From contig JAHCKG010000006.1 in the NCBI GenBank assembly GCA_026125895.1, positions 108,385-172,384 on the forward strand: a stretch of 64,000 nucleotides of DNA, given 5' to 3'. Origin of the DNA: Pseudolabrys sp. (GTDB lineage: Bacteria > Pseudomonadota > Alphaproteobacteria > Rhizobiales > Xanthobacteraceae). Positions 51,507 through 61,392 of the stretch are shown here, in pieces. The translations under genes and the position numbers were made by a program. How positions within the stretch are numbered: the stretch's first letter is position 1; each line of letters starts with the position of its first letter. The notes under the pieces were generated by a model. That model searched no databases, was not told the origin of the DNA, and was given only the letters and a program-made list of their open reading frames with translations.

Positions 51507-53252
51507 ATGCGAATTTTTTGCGGGTTGCAGGCGCGGCTATACGGCATCGTCGTTCTGGCGCTGGCCGGGCTTTTCGTGCTGGGCGCGGTGACCACTTATA
51601 AGACCAGCGAGAGCTTGACCTCGCGGCGGCAGGCCGAACTGAAGAATCTGGTCGAAGCCGCCTACGGCGCCGTCGCCGCCCAGTACGACCTCTTCAAATC
51701 CGGCAAGATGACGGAAGAGCAGGCGAGGAAAGCTGCCGGCGACGCGCTGACCAGCATGCGCTTCCAGGGTGACAACTACTTCTTCGTCACCGGCATGGAC
51801 ATGTCGAACGTGCTCAACCCCGGCAATCCGAAGATGGTTGGCAAGGACATGAGCCAGTTCAAGGACGCCAGCGGCCGCTACTTCGTGCAGGAAATGGTGA
51901 AGGTCGCGCGCGAACAGGGGGCTGGCGTGGTCGACTACGACTGGGCCAAGCCCGGGACCGACAAGCCGATCCCAAAGACGTCCTATATCAAGCTGTTCGC
52001 GCCGTGGGGCTGGATCATCGGCACCGGCGTTTACAACGACGACATTGCCGCGGACCGCGACAAGCTGCTGACGGCCACTTTGCTGGTCGGCCTGATCATC
52101 GCCGTCATCACCGGCGGCCTCGCCTTCTTCGTGGCCCGCAACATCAACAGCCGCGTGTCACGGCTGGGTTCGCTCAGCACGGCGATCGAAGAGCTGTCAC
52201 GCGGCAATTTTGCGATAAAACTGCCGCAGACCGATGGCCGAGACGAAATCGGCCGCATCACGGCCGCTATACGCGCCATGGTGGATCGTCTCTCAGGCAC
52301 GGTGACCGCGATTACCCGCGCCAGCGGTGAGGTTACCAATGCCTCGGCCGAGATTTCGACCAGCACCACCGACCTGTCGCAACGGACCGAGGAGCAGGCC
52401 GCAAGTCTCGAAGAGACGACAGCGGCTATGCAGGAACTGGCGCAAACGGTGAAGCGCAATGCCACCAATGCCCAGGAGGCCAACCGTTCGGCCGGTACGA
52501 CGCGCGAGGTCGCCGATCGCGGCGGTCAGGTCGTGGTGCAGGCCGTGCAGGCCATGGCCAAGATCGAGGAATCGTCGCGCAAGATCTCCGACATCATCGG
52601 TGTCATCGACGAGATCGCGCGCCAGACCAACCTGCTCGCGCTTAACGCCGCGGTCGAAGCGGCCCGCGCCGGTGAAGCCGGCCGCGGCTTCGCCGTGGTG
52701 GCCTCGGAAGTGCGCAGCCTGGCGCAGCGCTCGTCACAGGCGGCCAAGGACATCACCGACCTCATCACCAATTCGAGCGGCCAAGTGAAGGATGGTGTCG
52801 ACCTCGTCAATCGCGCCGGCGTTTCGCTCAACGAGATCGTCGAGTCGATCAAGGGCATGACCACCGTGGTTGCGGAGATCGCCGAAGCGAGCTCCGAGCA
52901 GGCCACCGGTATCGAAGAGATCAACCGCGCGCTGGCGCAGATGGACGAGGCGATCCAGCAGAACTCGGCTTTGGTCGAGCAGAACGCCGCGACCGCCAAG
53001 ACGCTCGAGCACCAGGCGCAAGCCATGGACGAACAGATCTCGTTCTTCCGCATGAATGCTGGCGCCCGACAGTCCATGCCGGCGCCCGCCGTGGCTGCGT
53101 CGGCGGCGGCCCCGCGAGCCAAAGCGCCGGCGGGGCAGCCGGCTGCGGCAAAGCCGCGCCAGGCGGTGCCGCAGCTCAGGCACGTCGCGTCCGGCGGCGG
53201 CGCGGCTGTCAAGCGCGCTGCTCCCGCGGCCGACGACTGGAAGGAGTTCTAG
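51507..53252 (+). CDS. Methyl-accepting chemotaxis protein with single-Cache sensor
   Basis: Chemoreceptor of 581 residues from ATG at 51507; the longer in-frame reading to 51348 is not needed, and this start begins just before TM1 (about 11-32). sCache_2 sensor about 35-185 ([20 protein letters not shown], then [15 protein letters not shown]), TM2 about 190-210, HAMP, and the signalling tip with [20 protein letters not shown]. The chain ends DDWKEF, matching the xWxxF pentapeptide tether for CheR/CheB. sCache sensors often bind small carboxylates. Stands alone next to the aromatic cluster. Confidence 0.93.
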   Translation: MRIFCGLQARLYGIVVLALAGLFVLGAVTTYKTSESLTSRRQAELKNLVEAAYGAVAAQYDLFKSGKMTEEQARKAAGDALTSMRFQGDNYFFVTGMDMSNVLNPGNPKMVGKDMSQFKDASGRYFVQEMVKVAREQGAGVVDYDWAKPGTDKPIPKTSYIKLFAPWGWIIGTGVYNDDIAADRDKLLTATLLVGLIIAVITGGLAFFVARNINSRVSRLGSLSTAIEELSRGNFAIKLPQTDGRDEIGRITAAIRAMVDRLSGTVTAITRASGEVTNASAEISTSTTDLSQRTEEQAASLEETTAAMQELAQTVKRNATNAQEANRSAGTTREVADRGGQVVVQAVQAMAKIEESSRKISDIIGVIDEIARQTNLLALNAAVEAARAGEAGRGFAVVASEVRSLAQRSSQAAKDITDLITNSSGQVKDGVDLVNRAGVSLNEIVESIKGMTTVVAEIAEASSEQATGIEEINRALAQMDEAIQQNSALVEQNAATAKTLEHQAQAMDEQISFFRMNAGARQSMPAPAVAASAAAPRAKAPAGQPAAAKPRQAVPQLRHVASGGGAAVKRAAPAADDWKEF

Positions 53253-53280
53253 CGCGAAGCGCGCCGCCTGCGCGGCTCCC

Positions 53281-53321
53281 ACAAAAAGTGAGGCCCCCGG
53301 TCCTTGCGAACCGAGGGCCTC
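53281..53321 (-). terminator. Intrinsic terminator of the downstream amtB (minus strand)
   Basis: GAGGCCC/GGGCCTC arms (53290-53296 and 53315-53321) with an inner CGGT/ACCG pair form a strong stem. On the minus strand it is followed by five T residues (53283-53287 on the plus strand are A). It lies past the amtB stop at 53406. Confidence 0.7.
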
Positions 53322-53366
53322 GACGGGAGGGACAGTGCCGGGTTTCCGCCCCTACCGCTGGCTCTT

Positions 53367-53402
53367 GGGAGACATGGACGTGACTGTCCATGTCTCCCTT
53401 TT
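53367..53402 (+). terminator. Intrinsic terminator of the chemoreceptor gene
   Basis: A perfect 13-bp stem (53367-53379 with 53386-53398), six-base loop GTGACT, then TTTT at 53399-53402. It points plus and would end the chemoreceptor transcript just before the convergent amtB gene. Confidence 0.85.
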
Positions 53403-53405
53403 CGT

Positions 53406-54743
53406 TTACTGCACCGTCTCGCCGTGCAGCGTGATGTCGAGGCCTTCTTCCTCGCCCTGTTCGCTCGGGCGCAGACCGATGACCGCCTTGACGATGAAGA
53501 GGATGATCGCCGTGGCAATCGCGGTGTAGATGATGGTCACGGCGACGCCGTAGACCTGCGTCATCAGGCTCGCATCCTTGCCGAGCGGGTTGACCGCCAC
53601 GTCGGCGAAGATGCCAGTGAGCAATGCGCCGATGATGCCGCCGACGCCGTGCACGCCGAACGCGTCGAGCGAGTCGTCATAGCCGAGCGCCTTCTTCACG
53701 TGGACCGCGGCAATGTAGCAGCCGACGCCGGCGACGATGCCGACGATGAGAGCGCCCGTCGGATTGACGAAGCCCGAAGCCGGGGTCACGGCGACGAGAC
53801 CGGCCACCGCACCGGATACGATGCCGAGGACGCTCGGCTTCTTCGTGACGACCCACTCAGCGAACATCCAGGCCAGCGCCGCTCCGGCGGTGGCGACCTG
53901 GGTGTTGATCATGGCCGCACCGGCGAGCGCGTTCGAACCGGCGGCCGAGCCGGCGTTGAAGCCGAACCAGCCGACCCACAGAAGGGCGGCGCCGATATAG
54001 GCATAGACCAAGTTGTAGGGCGCCATCGAAACAGTGCCGTAGCCCTTGCGCTTGCCGAGGATGAGGGCACAGACGAGACCGGCGACGCCGGCGTTGATGT
54101 GAACCACCGTGCCGCCGGCGAAGTCGAGCACGCCAGCCGAGCCGAGGAAGCCGCCGCCCCAGACCCAGTGCGCGATCGGCACATAGACGAAGAGCAACCA
54201 GAGACCGATGAACCACATCAGCGCCGAGAACTTCATGCGGTCGGCAAAGGCGCCGCAGATCAGCGCCGGCGTAATGATCGCGAAGGTCATCTGGAACATG
54301 ATGAACACGGTCTCGGGGATCGTCGCCGCGAGCGAGTTCGTTGTCTCGGCGGTAACGCCGACCAGAAACAGCTTGGAGAAGCTGCCGAGATAGGCGTTGG
54401 CGCTGCCTTCGGTGAAGGCGAGCGAATAGCCGACGATCATCCACAGTACCGTCACCAGACAGGTGATGGCGAAGGACTGCATCACGGTGGCAAGCACGTT
54501 CTTCTTGCGCACCATGCCGGCGTAAAACAGGCCGAGGCCCGGGATGGTCATCATCAGAACGAGCGCGGTGGAGGTCAGCATCCAGGCGGTGTCGCCGGTG
54601 TCGAGCTTGGGCGCGGCGGCGGCGGCCGGCGCAGCAGCAGCCGGTGCCGCCGTCTGCGCGAAGGCGCCGTCGGCGGCGAGCAAGCCGACTGTCAGTGCGG
54701 CGAGCGCTAGCAGCCCCCCACTGGAGATTTTCTTGAACGTCAT
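53406..54743 (-). CDS. amtB: Ammonium transporter AmtB (copy 1)
   Basis: Ammonium channel of 445 residues with a cleavable signal (MTFKKISSGGLLALAALTVG, cleaved near AFAQT) and eleven helices. AMT signature blocks: DTAWMLTSTALVLMMTIPGL, LFYAGMVRKKNVLATVMQSF, AHWVWGGGFLGSAGVLDFAG with GTVVHINAG (twin-His pore region), and HGVGGIIGALLTG. The gene follows glnK at 37 bases, the usual glnK-amtB order in which GlnK gates the channel. A second complete pair lies immediately upstream (55471-57206). Confidence 0.97.
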   Translation of the reverse strand: MTFKKISSGGLLALAALTVGLLAADGAFAQTAAPAAAAPAAAAAPKLDTGDTAWMLTSTALVLMMTIPGLGLFYAGMVRKKNVLATVMQSFAITCLVTVLWMIVGYSLAFTEGSANAYLGSFSKLFLVGVTAETTNSLAATIPETVFIMFQMTFAIITPALICGAFADRMKFSALMWFIGLWLLFVYVPIAHWVWGGGFLGSAGVLDFAGGTVVHINAGVAGLVCALILGKRKGYGTVSMAPYNLVYAYIGAALLWVGWFGFNAGSAAGSNALAGAAMINTQVATAGAALAWMFAEWVVTKKPSVLGIVSGAVAGLVAVTPASGFVNPTGALIVGIVAGVGCYIAAVHVKKALGYDDSLDAFGVHGVGGIIGALLTGIFADVAVNPLGKDASLMTQVYGVAVTIIYTAIATAIILFIVKAVIGLRPSEQGEEEGLDITLHGETVQ

Positions 54744-54780
54744 GATCTAACTCCTGTCGGTAATGTTTGTGCGGGTTGCG

Positions 54781-55347
<567 letters not shown>

Positions 55348-55400
55348 TCAAGTCGTTGCCTAAAATATAGACAGGTCTGGAACAGCATTTTGGTACCGCT

Positions 55401-55441
55401 AAAACGGCAGCGCCCCGCCCGGAGTGACCCGGGCAGGGCGC
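55401..55441 (-). terminator. Intrinsic terminator of amtB copy 2
   Basis: A 13-bp GC stem (55410-55422 with 55429-55441, one G-U pair) with a six-base loop is followed on the minus strand, after a few bases, by TTTT (AAAA at 55401-55404 on plus). It lies 30 bases past the amtB stop at 55471. Confidence 0.75.
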
Positions 55442-55470
55442 GAGGGAACCCTGAGTCGTGACGCCCCAGG

Positions 55471-56805
55471 TTATTGCAAGGCTTCGCCGTGCTGGCTGAC
55501 ATCGAGACCCATGATCTCGTCCTCGCGACGCACGCGCAGCGGCACCATCAAGCCGATGACCTTGAGGATGATGAAAGTCAGCCCGCCCGACCAAATCAGG
55601 GTGACGGCAACGCCGTAGAACTGCATGAGCAATTGCCGGCCATTGCCCTCGATGAGACCGCGGATGCCGTCCGGCAAATCGGGGCCAGCAGACAGCGTGC
55701 CGACCGCCAGGACGCCGGCCATCAATGTCCCGATGAGGCCACCGACGCCGTGAACGCCGAAAACGTCCAGTGAGTCGTCGTAGCCGAGGCGCAGCTTCAG
55801 CGACGTACACGCCCAGAAGCAGACCGCCCCGGCGATGATGCCGATCAGGACGCCCTGCATCGGCAGTACGAACCCCGAGGCCGGGGTGATGGTGCCGAGG
55901 CCGGCGACGGCGCCGGAGATCATGCCTAGTACCGACGGCTTGCCTCGCGTCCACCACTCGATGGCCATCCAGGTGAAGGCGCCGGCGCTGGCGGCGAGAT
56001 GCGTCGAGGTGATCGCCATGACGGCGCGTCCGTTGGCCCCGAGCGCCGAGCCGCCGTTGAAGCCCATCCAGCCCACCCACAACAGGCCGGTACCGATCAC
56101 TGCCAAGGACAGATCGTAGGGTGCGAGATTTTCCTCGCCATAGCCGCGGCGCTTGCCGATGACGAGAGCGGCAACGAGGCCCGATGTCCCAGCGCTGAGA
56201 TGGACGACAAGGCCGCCGGCAAAATCGATGACGCCGGCCTGGCTCAGGAAGCCGCCGCCCCAGATCCAGTGCGCCAAAGGCACATACACCAGGAACAGCC
56301 AGAACACACCGAACAGAACATACGCCGAGAACCGCATGCGATCGGCGACCGAGCCGGCGACCAGCGCCACCGTGATTACGGCGAAGGTCATCTGATAGAG
56401 CATGAACAGGCTCTCCGGGATCGTCGGCGCGAAGGCGGAGACGCCGGACAAGGTCAGTCCGCTGAGAAACAGCCGATCCAGTCCGCCGATGAAGGCGCCG
56501 TCGCCGCGAAAGGCCAGGCTGTAAGCGGCAACGGCCCACAGGATCGACACCAGAAACACAGCCGACATGCTCTGCGCCATGGTGGCGAGCACGTTCTTCT
56601 TGCGCACCATGCCGGCGTAGAACAACGCCAGCCCGGGGATCGTCATCATCAGGACGAGGCCGGTGGCGGCGATCATCCAGGCCGTATCGGCCTTGTCGAT
56701 GGCCGGTGCGGCGGCGGTGGATTGAGCGAAGGCGGGATGAGCGGCAAATGCAACGAAAACGCACGCAGCCGTCATCACGGCTGCGCGCAGGCGCAGTGTA
56801 GGCAT
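55471..56805 (-). CDS. amtB: Ammonium transporter AmtB (copy 2)
   Basis: Ammonium channel of 444 residues with signal peptide (hydrophobic 8-25, cleavage near AFAQS). Same blocks as copy 1: LVLMMTIPGLALFYAGMVRK, AHWIWGGGFLSQAGVIDFAG, GLVVHLSAG and HGVGGLIGTLMAG. Clear divergence from copy 1 outside the pore (for example in the N-terminal 30 residues and the C-terminal cytoplasmic tail) shows an old duplication. It follows its own glnK at 62 bases. Confidence 0.97.
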   Translation of the reverse strand: MPTLRLRAAVMTAACVFVAFAAHPAFAQSTAAAPAIDKADTAWMIAATGLVLMMTIPGLALFYAGMVRKKNVLATMAQSMSAVFLVSILWAVAAYSLAFRGDGAFIGGLDRLFLSGLTLSGVSAFAPTIPESLFMLYQMTFAVITVALVAGSVADRMRFSAYVLFGVFWLFLVYVPLAHWIWGGGFLSQAGVIDFAGGLVVHLSAGTSGLVAALVIGKRRGYGEENLAPYDLSLAVIGTGLLWVGWMGFNGGSALGANGRAVMAITSTHLAASAGAFTWMAIEWWTRGKPSVLGMISGAVAGLGTITPASGFVLPMQGVLIGIIAGAVCFWACTSLKLRLGYDDSLDVFGVHGVGGLIGTLMAGVLAVGTLSAGPDLPDGIRGLIEGNGRQLLMQFYGVAVTLIWSGGLTFIILKVIGLMVPLRVRREDEIMGLDVSQHGEALQ

Positions 56806-56867
56806 GTCATGTCCCCCGGCAGGATTGACGTTATGTCTTAGTCGTTAGTCGGCGTCAGAACAGTCGT

Positions 56868-57251
<384 letters not shown>

Positions 57252-57297
57252 TTATCAAATACTAGCATTCCGGCGGCGGGCCGATAGTCCCGCGGGC

Positions 57298-58167
57298 TCA
57301 CGGCTTACGGCGCAGGCGCACCAGGCCTTCCTGCGCCACCGACGCCACCAGCGTGCCGTCCTGCGTGAAGATCAGGCCGCGCGAGAAACCGCGCGCGCCG
57401 TGCAGGCTCGGCGAGTCCTGGGCGTAGAGCAGCCATTCGTCAGCGCGGAATGGCCGGTGCAGCCACAACGCATGGTCGAGACTCGCGGCCATGAATTCCT
57501 TTTCGAACAGGGTACGGCCGTGCCGCACCAGCGCGCTGTCGAGCAGGCCCATGTCGGAGGAATAGGCGAGGACGGATTGATGGATGGCGGGATCGTCCGG
57601 CAACTTCTCGGTTGTCTTGAACCAGACATTGAAGCGGCCGTCGGGAAATTTCTTGCCGAGATAGCGCTCGTACTCGACCGGCCGCAGCTCGATCGGCCGT
57701 TCCCGCTCGTAGTAGCGCCGTACCGGGTCCGGCATGGTCGGCAGCACGTTCTTGCGGACTTCGGCCTCGCTCGGCAGCGAGTCGGGTAGCGGCACGTCCG
57801 GCATCTCGGCCTGATGTGACAGTTGATCCGGCTCGTCCGCATGGAACGACACCAGCATGGAAAAGATCGGATGGCCGTGCTGGCGCGCGGTGACGTGGCG
57901 GGTGGTGAAGCTGCCGCCGTCGCGCATGCGGGTGACGTCGTAGATGATCGGCACCTTGGGATCGCCCGGCAGCATGAAATAGGCGTGCATCGAATGCGGC
58001 GGCCGCGTCGGCTCGACGGTGCGGACGGCGGCGACCAGCGCCTGGCCGATGACCTGCCCGCCATAGACGCGCTGCCAGCCGGCCTTGGGCGATGTGCCGC
58101 GAAACAGGTTCACGTCGAGCGTTTCGAGATCGAGGATGGCGAGGAGGTCTGCGACGGCAGAGGACAT
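57298..58167 (-). CDS. tesB: Acyl-CoA thioesterase II
   Basis: Double hot-dog thioesterase of 289 residues from ATG at 58167; the in-frame extension to 58269 overlaps the divergent gene. Blocks: LFRGTSPKAGWQRVYGGQVI, HSMHAYFMLPGDPKVPIIYD, SFTTRHVTARQHGHPIFSML, and DHALWLHRPFRADEWLLYAQ with the conserved aspartate in SLDHALW, near-terminal QDSPSLHGARGFSRG. Hydrolyses medium and long acyl-CoA to free acid and CoA. Divergent from the UbiH-like gene. Confidence 0.95.
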   Translation of the reverse strand: MSSAVADLLAILDLETLDVNLFRGTSPKAGWQRVYGGQVIGQALVAAVRTVEPTRPPHSMHAYFMLPGDPKVPIIYDVTRMRDGGSFTTRHVTARQHGHPIFSMLVSFHADEPDQLSHQAEMPDVPLPDSLPSEAEVRKNVLPTMPDPVRRYYERERPIELRPVEYERYLGKKFPDGRFNVWFKTTEKLPDDPAIHQSVLAYSSDMGLLDSALVRHGRTLFEKEFMAASLDHALWLHRPFRADEWLLYAQDSPSLHGARGFSRGLIFTQDGTLVASVAQEGLVRLRRKP

Positions 58168-58267
58168 GGGGCGGGTCCGGGCGGGCTCAAATTGCGGCCC
58201 CAACCTGCTATGCTGTACGGAGTTTGACAAGGAAGACCCCGGAACCGGGTCAGGAAAGCGTCTGAAC

Positions 58268-59500
58268 ATGCCGAATTCTCAGCAAAAGCGCGTGGATCTG
58301 GTCATCGGCGGCGCCGGCTTTGCCGGGCTGGCTCTGGCCATCGCCCTCCGCCAGTCGCTGGGTCAGCGGTTCGGGGTCACGGTGGCCGATCCGGCGCTGG
58401 CGCAGACGCCGTCGAAGGACCCGCGCTCAACGGCGATCGCCGCCGCCGCCCGCCGCCTCTTCGAGGCCATCGGCGTCTGGGACGATGTGGCCGAGGGCGC
58501 GCAGCCGATCCTCGACATGGTGGTCACCGACTCCAAGCTCGACGACGCCGTACGGCCGACCTTCCTCACGTTCGGCGGCGAGGTCGAGGAGGGCGAGCCC
58601 TTCGCCCATATGATCGAGAACCGGCATCTGATCGACGCACTGGTCGTGCGCGCCAGGGACATCGGCGTCGATCTGCGCGCCACCGCCGTCAGGTCTTTCG
58701 ACACGGCGCCGAACGGCGTGACGGCGCTGCTTGCCGACGGCAGCGAAGTCAGGGCGCGGCTGCTGGTCGGCGCTGACGGTGCGCGCTCGGCGATCCGCGA
58801 GCATGCCGGCATCGCCTTCCACGGCTGGAGCTACGACCAGTCCGGCATCGTCACCACCGTGGCGCATGAACGCCCGCACAACGGCTGCGCCGAAGAACAC
58901 TTCCTGCCGGCCGGGCCGTTCGCCATTCTGCCGCTGACCGGCAACCGTGTCTCGATCGTATGGACCGAAGCGACGCACGAGGCCGATCGTATCGTTGCCT
59001 TGCCGGACGACGAATTTCACGCCGAACTGGAGAAGCGCTTTGGCCTGCATCTCGGCGACATCAAGGTCGTCGGACCGCGCCGCGCCTTTCCGCTCGGCCT
59101 CTATACGGCGCGCTCGTTCATCGGCGAGCGGCTGGCGCTGGTCGGCGATGCTGCGCATGTCATCCATCCAATCGCGGGACAGGGCCTCAATATGGGCCTG
59201 CGCGATGTCGCCGCCCTGGCTGAAGCGATCGCCGATGCGGCGCGGCTCGGTTACGACATCGGCGATGCTCAGGTGCTGGAGCGCTATCAGCGCTGGCGCC
59301 GTTTCGACACCATGACCATGGGCGTCGCCACCGACGGTCTCAACAAATTGTTCTCCAACCACTCGGACGTGCTGCGGCTGGCGCGCGATGTCGGCCTCGG
59401 CGTCGTCGAGCGCCTGCCGGCGCTCAAGAAGGTTTTCATCCGCGAAGCCGCCGGCGTTACCGGCGACGTGCCGAAGCTGATGAAGGGCGAGATGGTTTAA
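58268..59500 (+). CDS. UbiH/COQ6-family FAD-dependent hydroxylase
   Basis: Aromatic hydroxylase of 410 residues from ATG at 58268. FAD-binding start LVIGGAGFAGLALAIAL (GxGxxG), second flavin motif GADGARSAIREHAGI, and GDAAHVIHPIAGQGLNMGLR, which is highly typical of ubiquinone-pathway hydroxylases. Adds a hydroxyl to the polyprenyl benzoquinone precursor; which ring position (UbiH, UbiF, UbiL type) cannot be decided here. The long in-frame extension upstream overlaps tesB and is rejected. A palindromic repeat follows its stop. Confidence 0.92.
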   Translation: MPNSQQKRVDLVIGGAGFAGLALAIALRQSLGQRFGVTVADPALAQTPSKDPRSTAIAAAARRLFEAIGVWDDVAEGAQPILDMVVTDSKLDDAVRPTFLTFGGEVEEGEPFAHMIENRHLIDALVVRARDIGVDLRATAVRSFDTAPNGVTALLADGSEVRARLLVGADGARSAIREHAGIAFHGWSYDQSGIVTTVAHERPHNGCAEEHFLPAGPFAILPLTGNRVSIVWTEATHEADRIVALPDDEFHAELEKRFGLHLGDIKVVGPRRAFPLGLYTARSFIGERLALVGDAAHVIHPIAGQGLNMGLRDVAALAEAIADAARLGYDIGDAQVLERYQRWRRFDTMTMGVATDGLNKLFSNHSDVLRLARDVGLGVVERLPALKKVFIREAAGVTGDVPKLMKGEMV

Positions 59501-59504
59501 CTTG

Positions 59505-59641
59505 CTTATCCCTCCCCCGCAGGGGGAGGGTGGACGCGAGCGTTAGCGAGCGGACGGGTGGGGACTGTCGTTGCGGCAGGCGCAACCCCACCCGGCTCGC
59601 CCTGCGGGCTCGCCACCCTCCCCTTTCAGGGGAGGGATAAG
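59505..59641. repeat. Palindromic intergenic repeat with 13-bp perfect ends
   Basis: The 137-base element fills the space between two convergent genes. Its ends CTTATCCCTCCCC and GGGGAGGGATAAG are perfect inverted repeats, with further GGGTGG/CCACCC pairing inside. Such REP/MITE-like elements are frequent in Bradyrhizobium relatives. It would also fold as a bidirectional terminator. Confidence 0.8.
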
Positions 59642-59643
59642 GA

Positions 59644-60273
59644 TCACGACAACGGCACGCTGCCGACGTGATCCTTGAATGCCTTGCGCGACGACACCGC
59701 GGCGTACCAGCGATCGAGGTTCGGCATCGCCGGACGGTCGGTCACAAGCTGGACGAAGCGATAGCACATGACGCCGACGGGAATGTCGCCATAGGAGAAG
59801 GCCGGGCCGGCGACGTATTCGGTCTTACCGAGCTGCGCGTCCAAAATTTTCATGGCGTCGACGGTCTTGTCGCGGCCGGCCTTGATCGCGTTCATGTCGC
59901 GCTTCTCCGGCGGCGTGCGGATCAGGCCCCAGAACACCGGCGTGATGGCGGGGCCGACGACTGACAATTGCCAATCCATCCACTGGCTGGCGAGGCCGCG
60001 CGCGTGCACGTCCTTCGGCTCGAGCGCGCCGGACTTGTCATGCTTGCCGGCGAGGTAGCGCACGATCGAATTCGATTCCCAGATCAGGAAGCCGTCTTCT
60101 TCCTCGAGCGTCGGCACCAGGCCGTTCGGATTCATCGCCAGATATTTCGGCTCGCGGGTCTGGCCGAAGGCGCCGCCGACATCAATGCGCTCATGGGCGA
60201 GGCCGAGTTCGCCAACGGCCCACATCGCCTTCTGCACGTTCGACGACGTGTTGCGGCCCCAGATTTTGATCAT
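59644..60273 (-). CDS. Glutathione S-transferase family protein
   Basis: Protein of 209 residues. N-terminal thioredoxin-like domain (MIKIWGRNTSSNVQKAMWAV with a catalytic-type serine/asparagine region) including NPNGLVPTLEEEDGFLIWESNSIVRYLAG, where the ES pair binds glutathione. C-terminal helical domain with FSYGDIPVGVMCYRF. Theta- or beta-like bacterial GST. Probably glutathione-dependent detoxification; substrate unknown. Confidence 0.92.
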   Translation of the reverse strand: MIKIWGRNTSSNVQKAMWAVGELGLAHERIDVGGAFGQTREPKYLAMNPNGLVPTLEEEDGFLIWESNSIVRYLAGKHDKSGALEPKDVHARGLASQWMDWQLSVVGPAITPVFWGLIRTPPEKRDMNAIKAGRDKTVDAMKILDAQLGKTEYVAGPAFSYGDIPVGVMCYRFVQLVTDRPAMPNLDRWYAAVSSRKAFKDHVGSVPLS

Positions 60274-60305
60274 GTGCTTGCTCCCTAGATTGGCTCATTC
60301 ACTTT

Positions 60306-60386
60306 GTCATGGCCGGGCTTGTCCCGGCCATCCACGTCTCGCTTCTCATCCAAAACGTGGATGCCCGGCACGAGGCCGGGCATGAC
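60306..60386. repeat. Second palindromic repeat family (GTCATGGCCGGGC type)
   Basis: An 81-base inverted repeat: 32-base arms that match with a few mismatches, ending GTCATG...CATGAC and meeting at ATCCACGT/ACGTGGAT. The left arm itself holds a smaller GGCCGGG/CCCGGCC hairpin. It lies between the GST and Trm112-like genes and differs in sequence from the element at 59505. Confidence 0.75.
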
Positions 60387-60410
60387 GGCGCTGAAGGCCG
60401 CGGTGATCGC

Positions 60411-60647
60411 TCAATCCAGCCGCCGCGCTTCTTCCGGCAGCATGATCGGAATGCCATCGCGGATCGGGTAGGCCAGCTTGGCCTTGCGCGAGACGAGTTC
60501 GTTGCGCGCCGCATCGTATTCGAGCGTGGCCTTGGTCAGCGGGCAGACCAGAATCTCGAGGAGCTTCGGATCGACACTGTTGGCGGGGCGCTCGGTCGAG
60601 GGAATGGCGGACATGCGGCGGGGTTCCGGCGGAAAATCGAGGCTCAT
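60411..60647 (-). CDS. Trm112-family small zinc-ribbon-like protein
   Basis: Small protein of 78 residues; ATG at 60614 would give 67 and is equally possible. Core: [20 protein letters not shown], then [20 protein letters not shown] and PEEARRLD. This is the YcaR/Trm112 pattern (UPF0434), though only one cysteine of the zinc ribbon is kept. Trm112 proteins activate methyltransferases; bacterial members are poorly studied. It is followed upstream by the LON-like gene with a 23-base gap. Confidence 0.88.
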   Translation of the reverse strand: MSLDFPPEPRRMSAIPSTERPANSVDPKLLEILVCPLTKATLEYDAARNELVSRKAKLAYPIRDGIPIMLPEEARRLD

Positions 60648-60670
60648 TATACACAGCCGTTCGCCGGCCG

Positions 60671-61339
60671 CTATTGCAGCGGCGGCTCGCCCTCGAGGTT
60701 CTTCTTGGCGAGCTCGATCTCGGTAATCGCCACCAGGAGCTCGGCGCGGGTCTTGAGGTCCGGCGCCTCCAGCAGCGCCTGCTTCTCGGCGGAGCCATAG
60801 GGCGACATCATCGACAGGCCGTTGACCAAAGCCTCGGTCGGCGCCTGGGCGATGTCGTCCCAGTCGGCGGTCATTTCGTTGGCCTTCATGAAGGCGGTGA
60901 GCGCCCGCAGCAGCGACTCGCGATCGACGGCGTCCTCACCCTTGCGGGCGATGAAATCATCGGTGAAGGGCGCGAAGGTGACGCGGCATTGCCGGTAGTC
61001 GGTGTTCACCTCGAGCTCTTCCTCGATGTGGAAACGGGCGACGCCGGTGAGCTCGATGATGTAGCGGCCGTCGCCGCTTTCGGCGAGCTGGGTGATGCGG
61101 CCGACACAACCCGTGCGGAACAGGGTCGGCGGGTCGCTGTCGTGCCCGCTGTCCGGCTGGATCATGCCGATGAGGCGATGGCCGTCGCGCAGGGCGTCAT
61201 CGATCATCGCCAGATAACGCGGCTCGAAAATATTGAGCGGCAACTGGCCGCGCGGCAGCAGCAGGGCGCCGGCCAGCGGAAACACCGGAATGACGGCCGG
61301 AAGGTCGCTCGGGCCGCGATATCGCGCGTTGATCGGCAT
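60671..61339 (-). CDS. LON substrate-binding-domain protein
   Basis: Protein of 222 residues consisting of the LON N-terminal domain alone ([53 protein letters not shown]). No AAA+ or serine-lysine protease domain follows, so it is not a protease itself. Commonly found next to YbbN and Trm112 genes in alphaproteobacteria; may bind unfolded proteins. Start ATG at 61339. Confidence 0.92.
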   Translation of the reverse strand: MPINARYRGPSDLPAVIPVFPLAGALLLPRGQLPLNIFEPRYLAMIDDALRDGHRLIGMIQPDSGHDSDPPTLFRTGCVGRITQLAESGDGRYIIELTGVARFHIEEELEVNTDYRQCRVTFAPFTDDFIARKGEDAVDRESLLRALTAFMKANEMTADWDDIAQAPTEALVNGLSMMSPYGSAEKQALLEAPDLKTRAELLVAITEIELAKKNLEGEPPLQ

Positions 61340-61392
61340 TCAACGTTTCCGACGCTGACGAACTGGCGCGCGGGAGAGGCCCGCGCGCGCTA

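Noticed and set aside
53304-54710. 468-codon open frame opposite amtB
   Set aside because: It is a high-GC mirror of amtB with charge-rich, low-complexity translation; amtB on the other strand has all family motifs.
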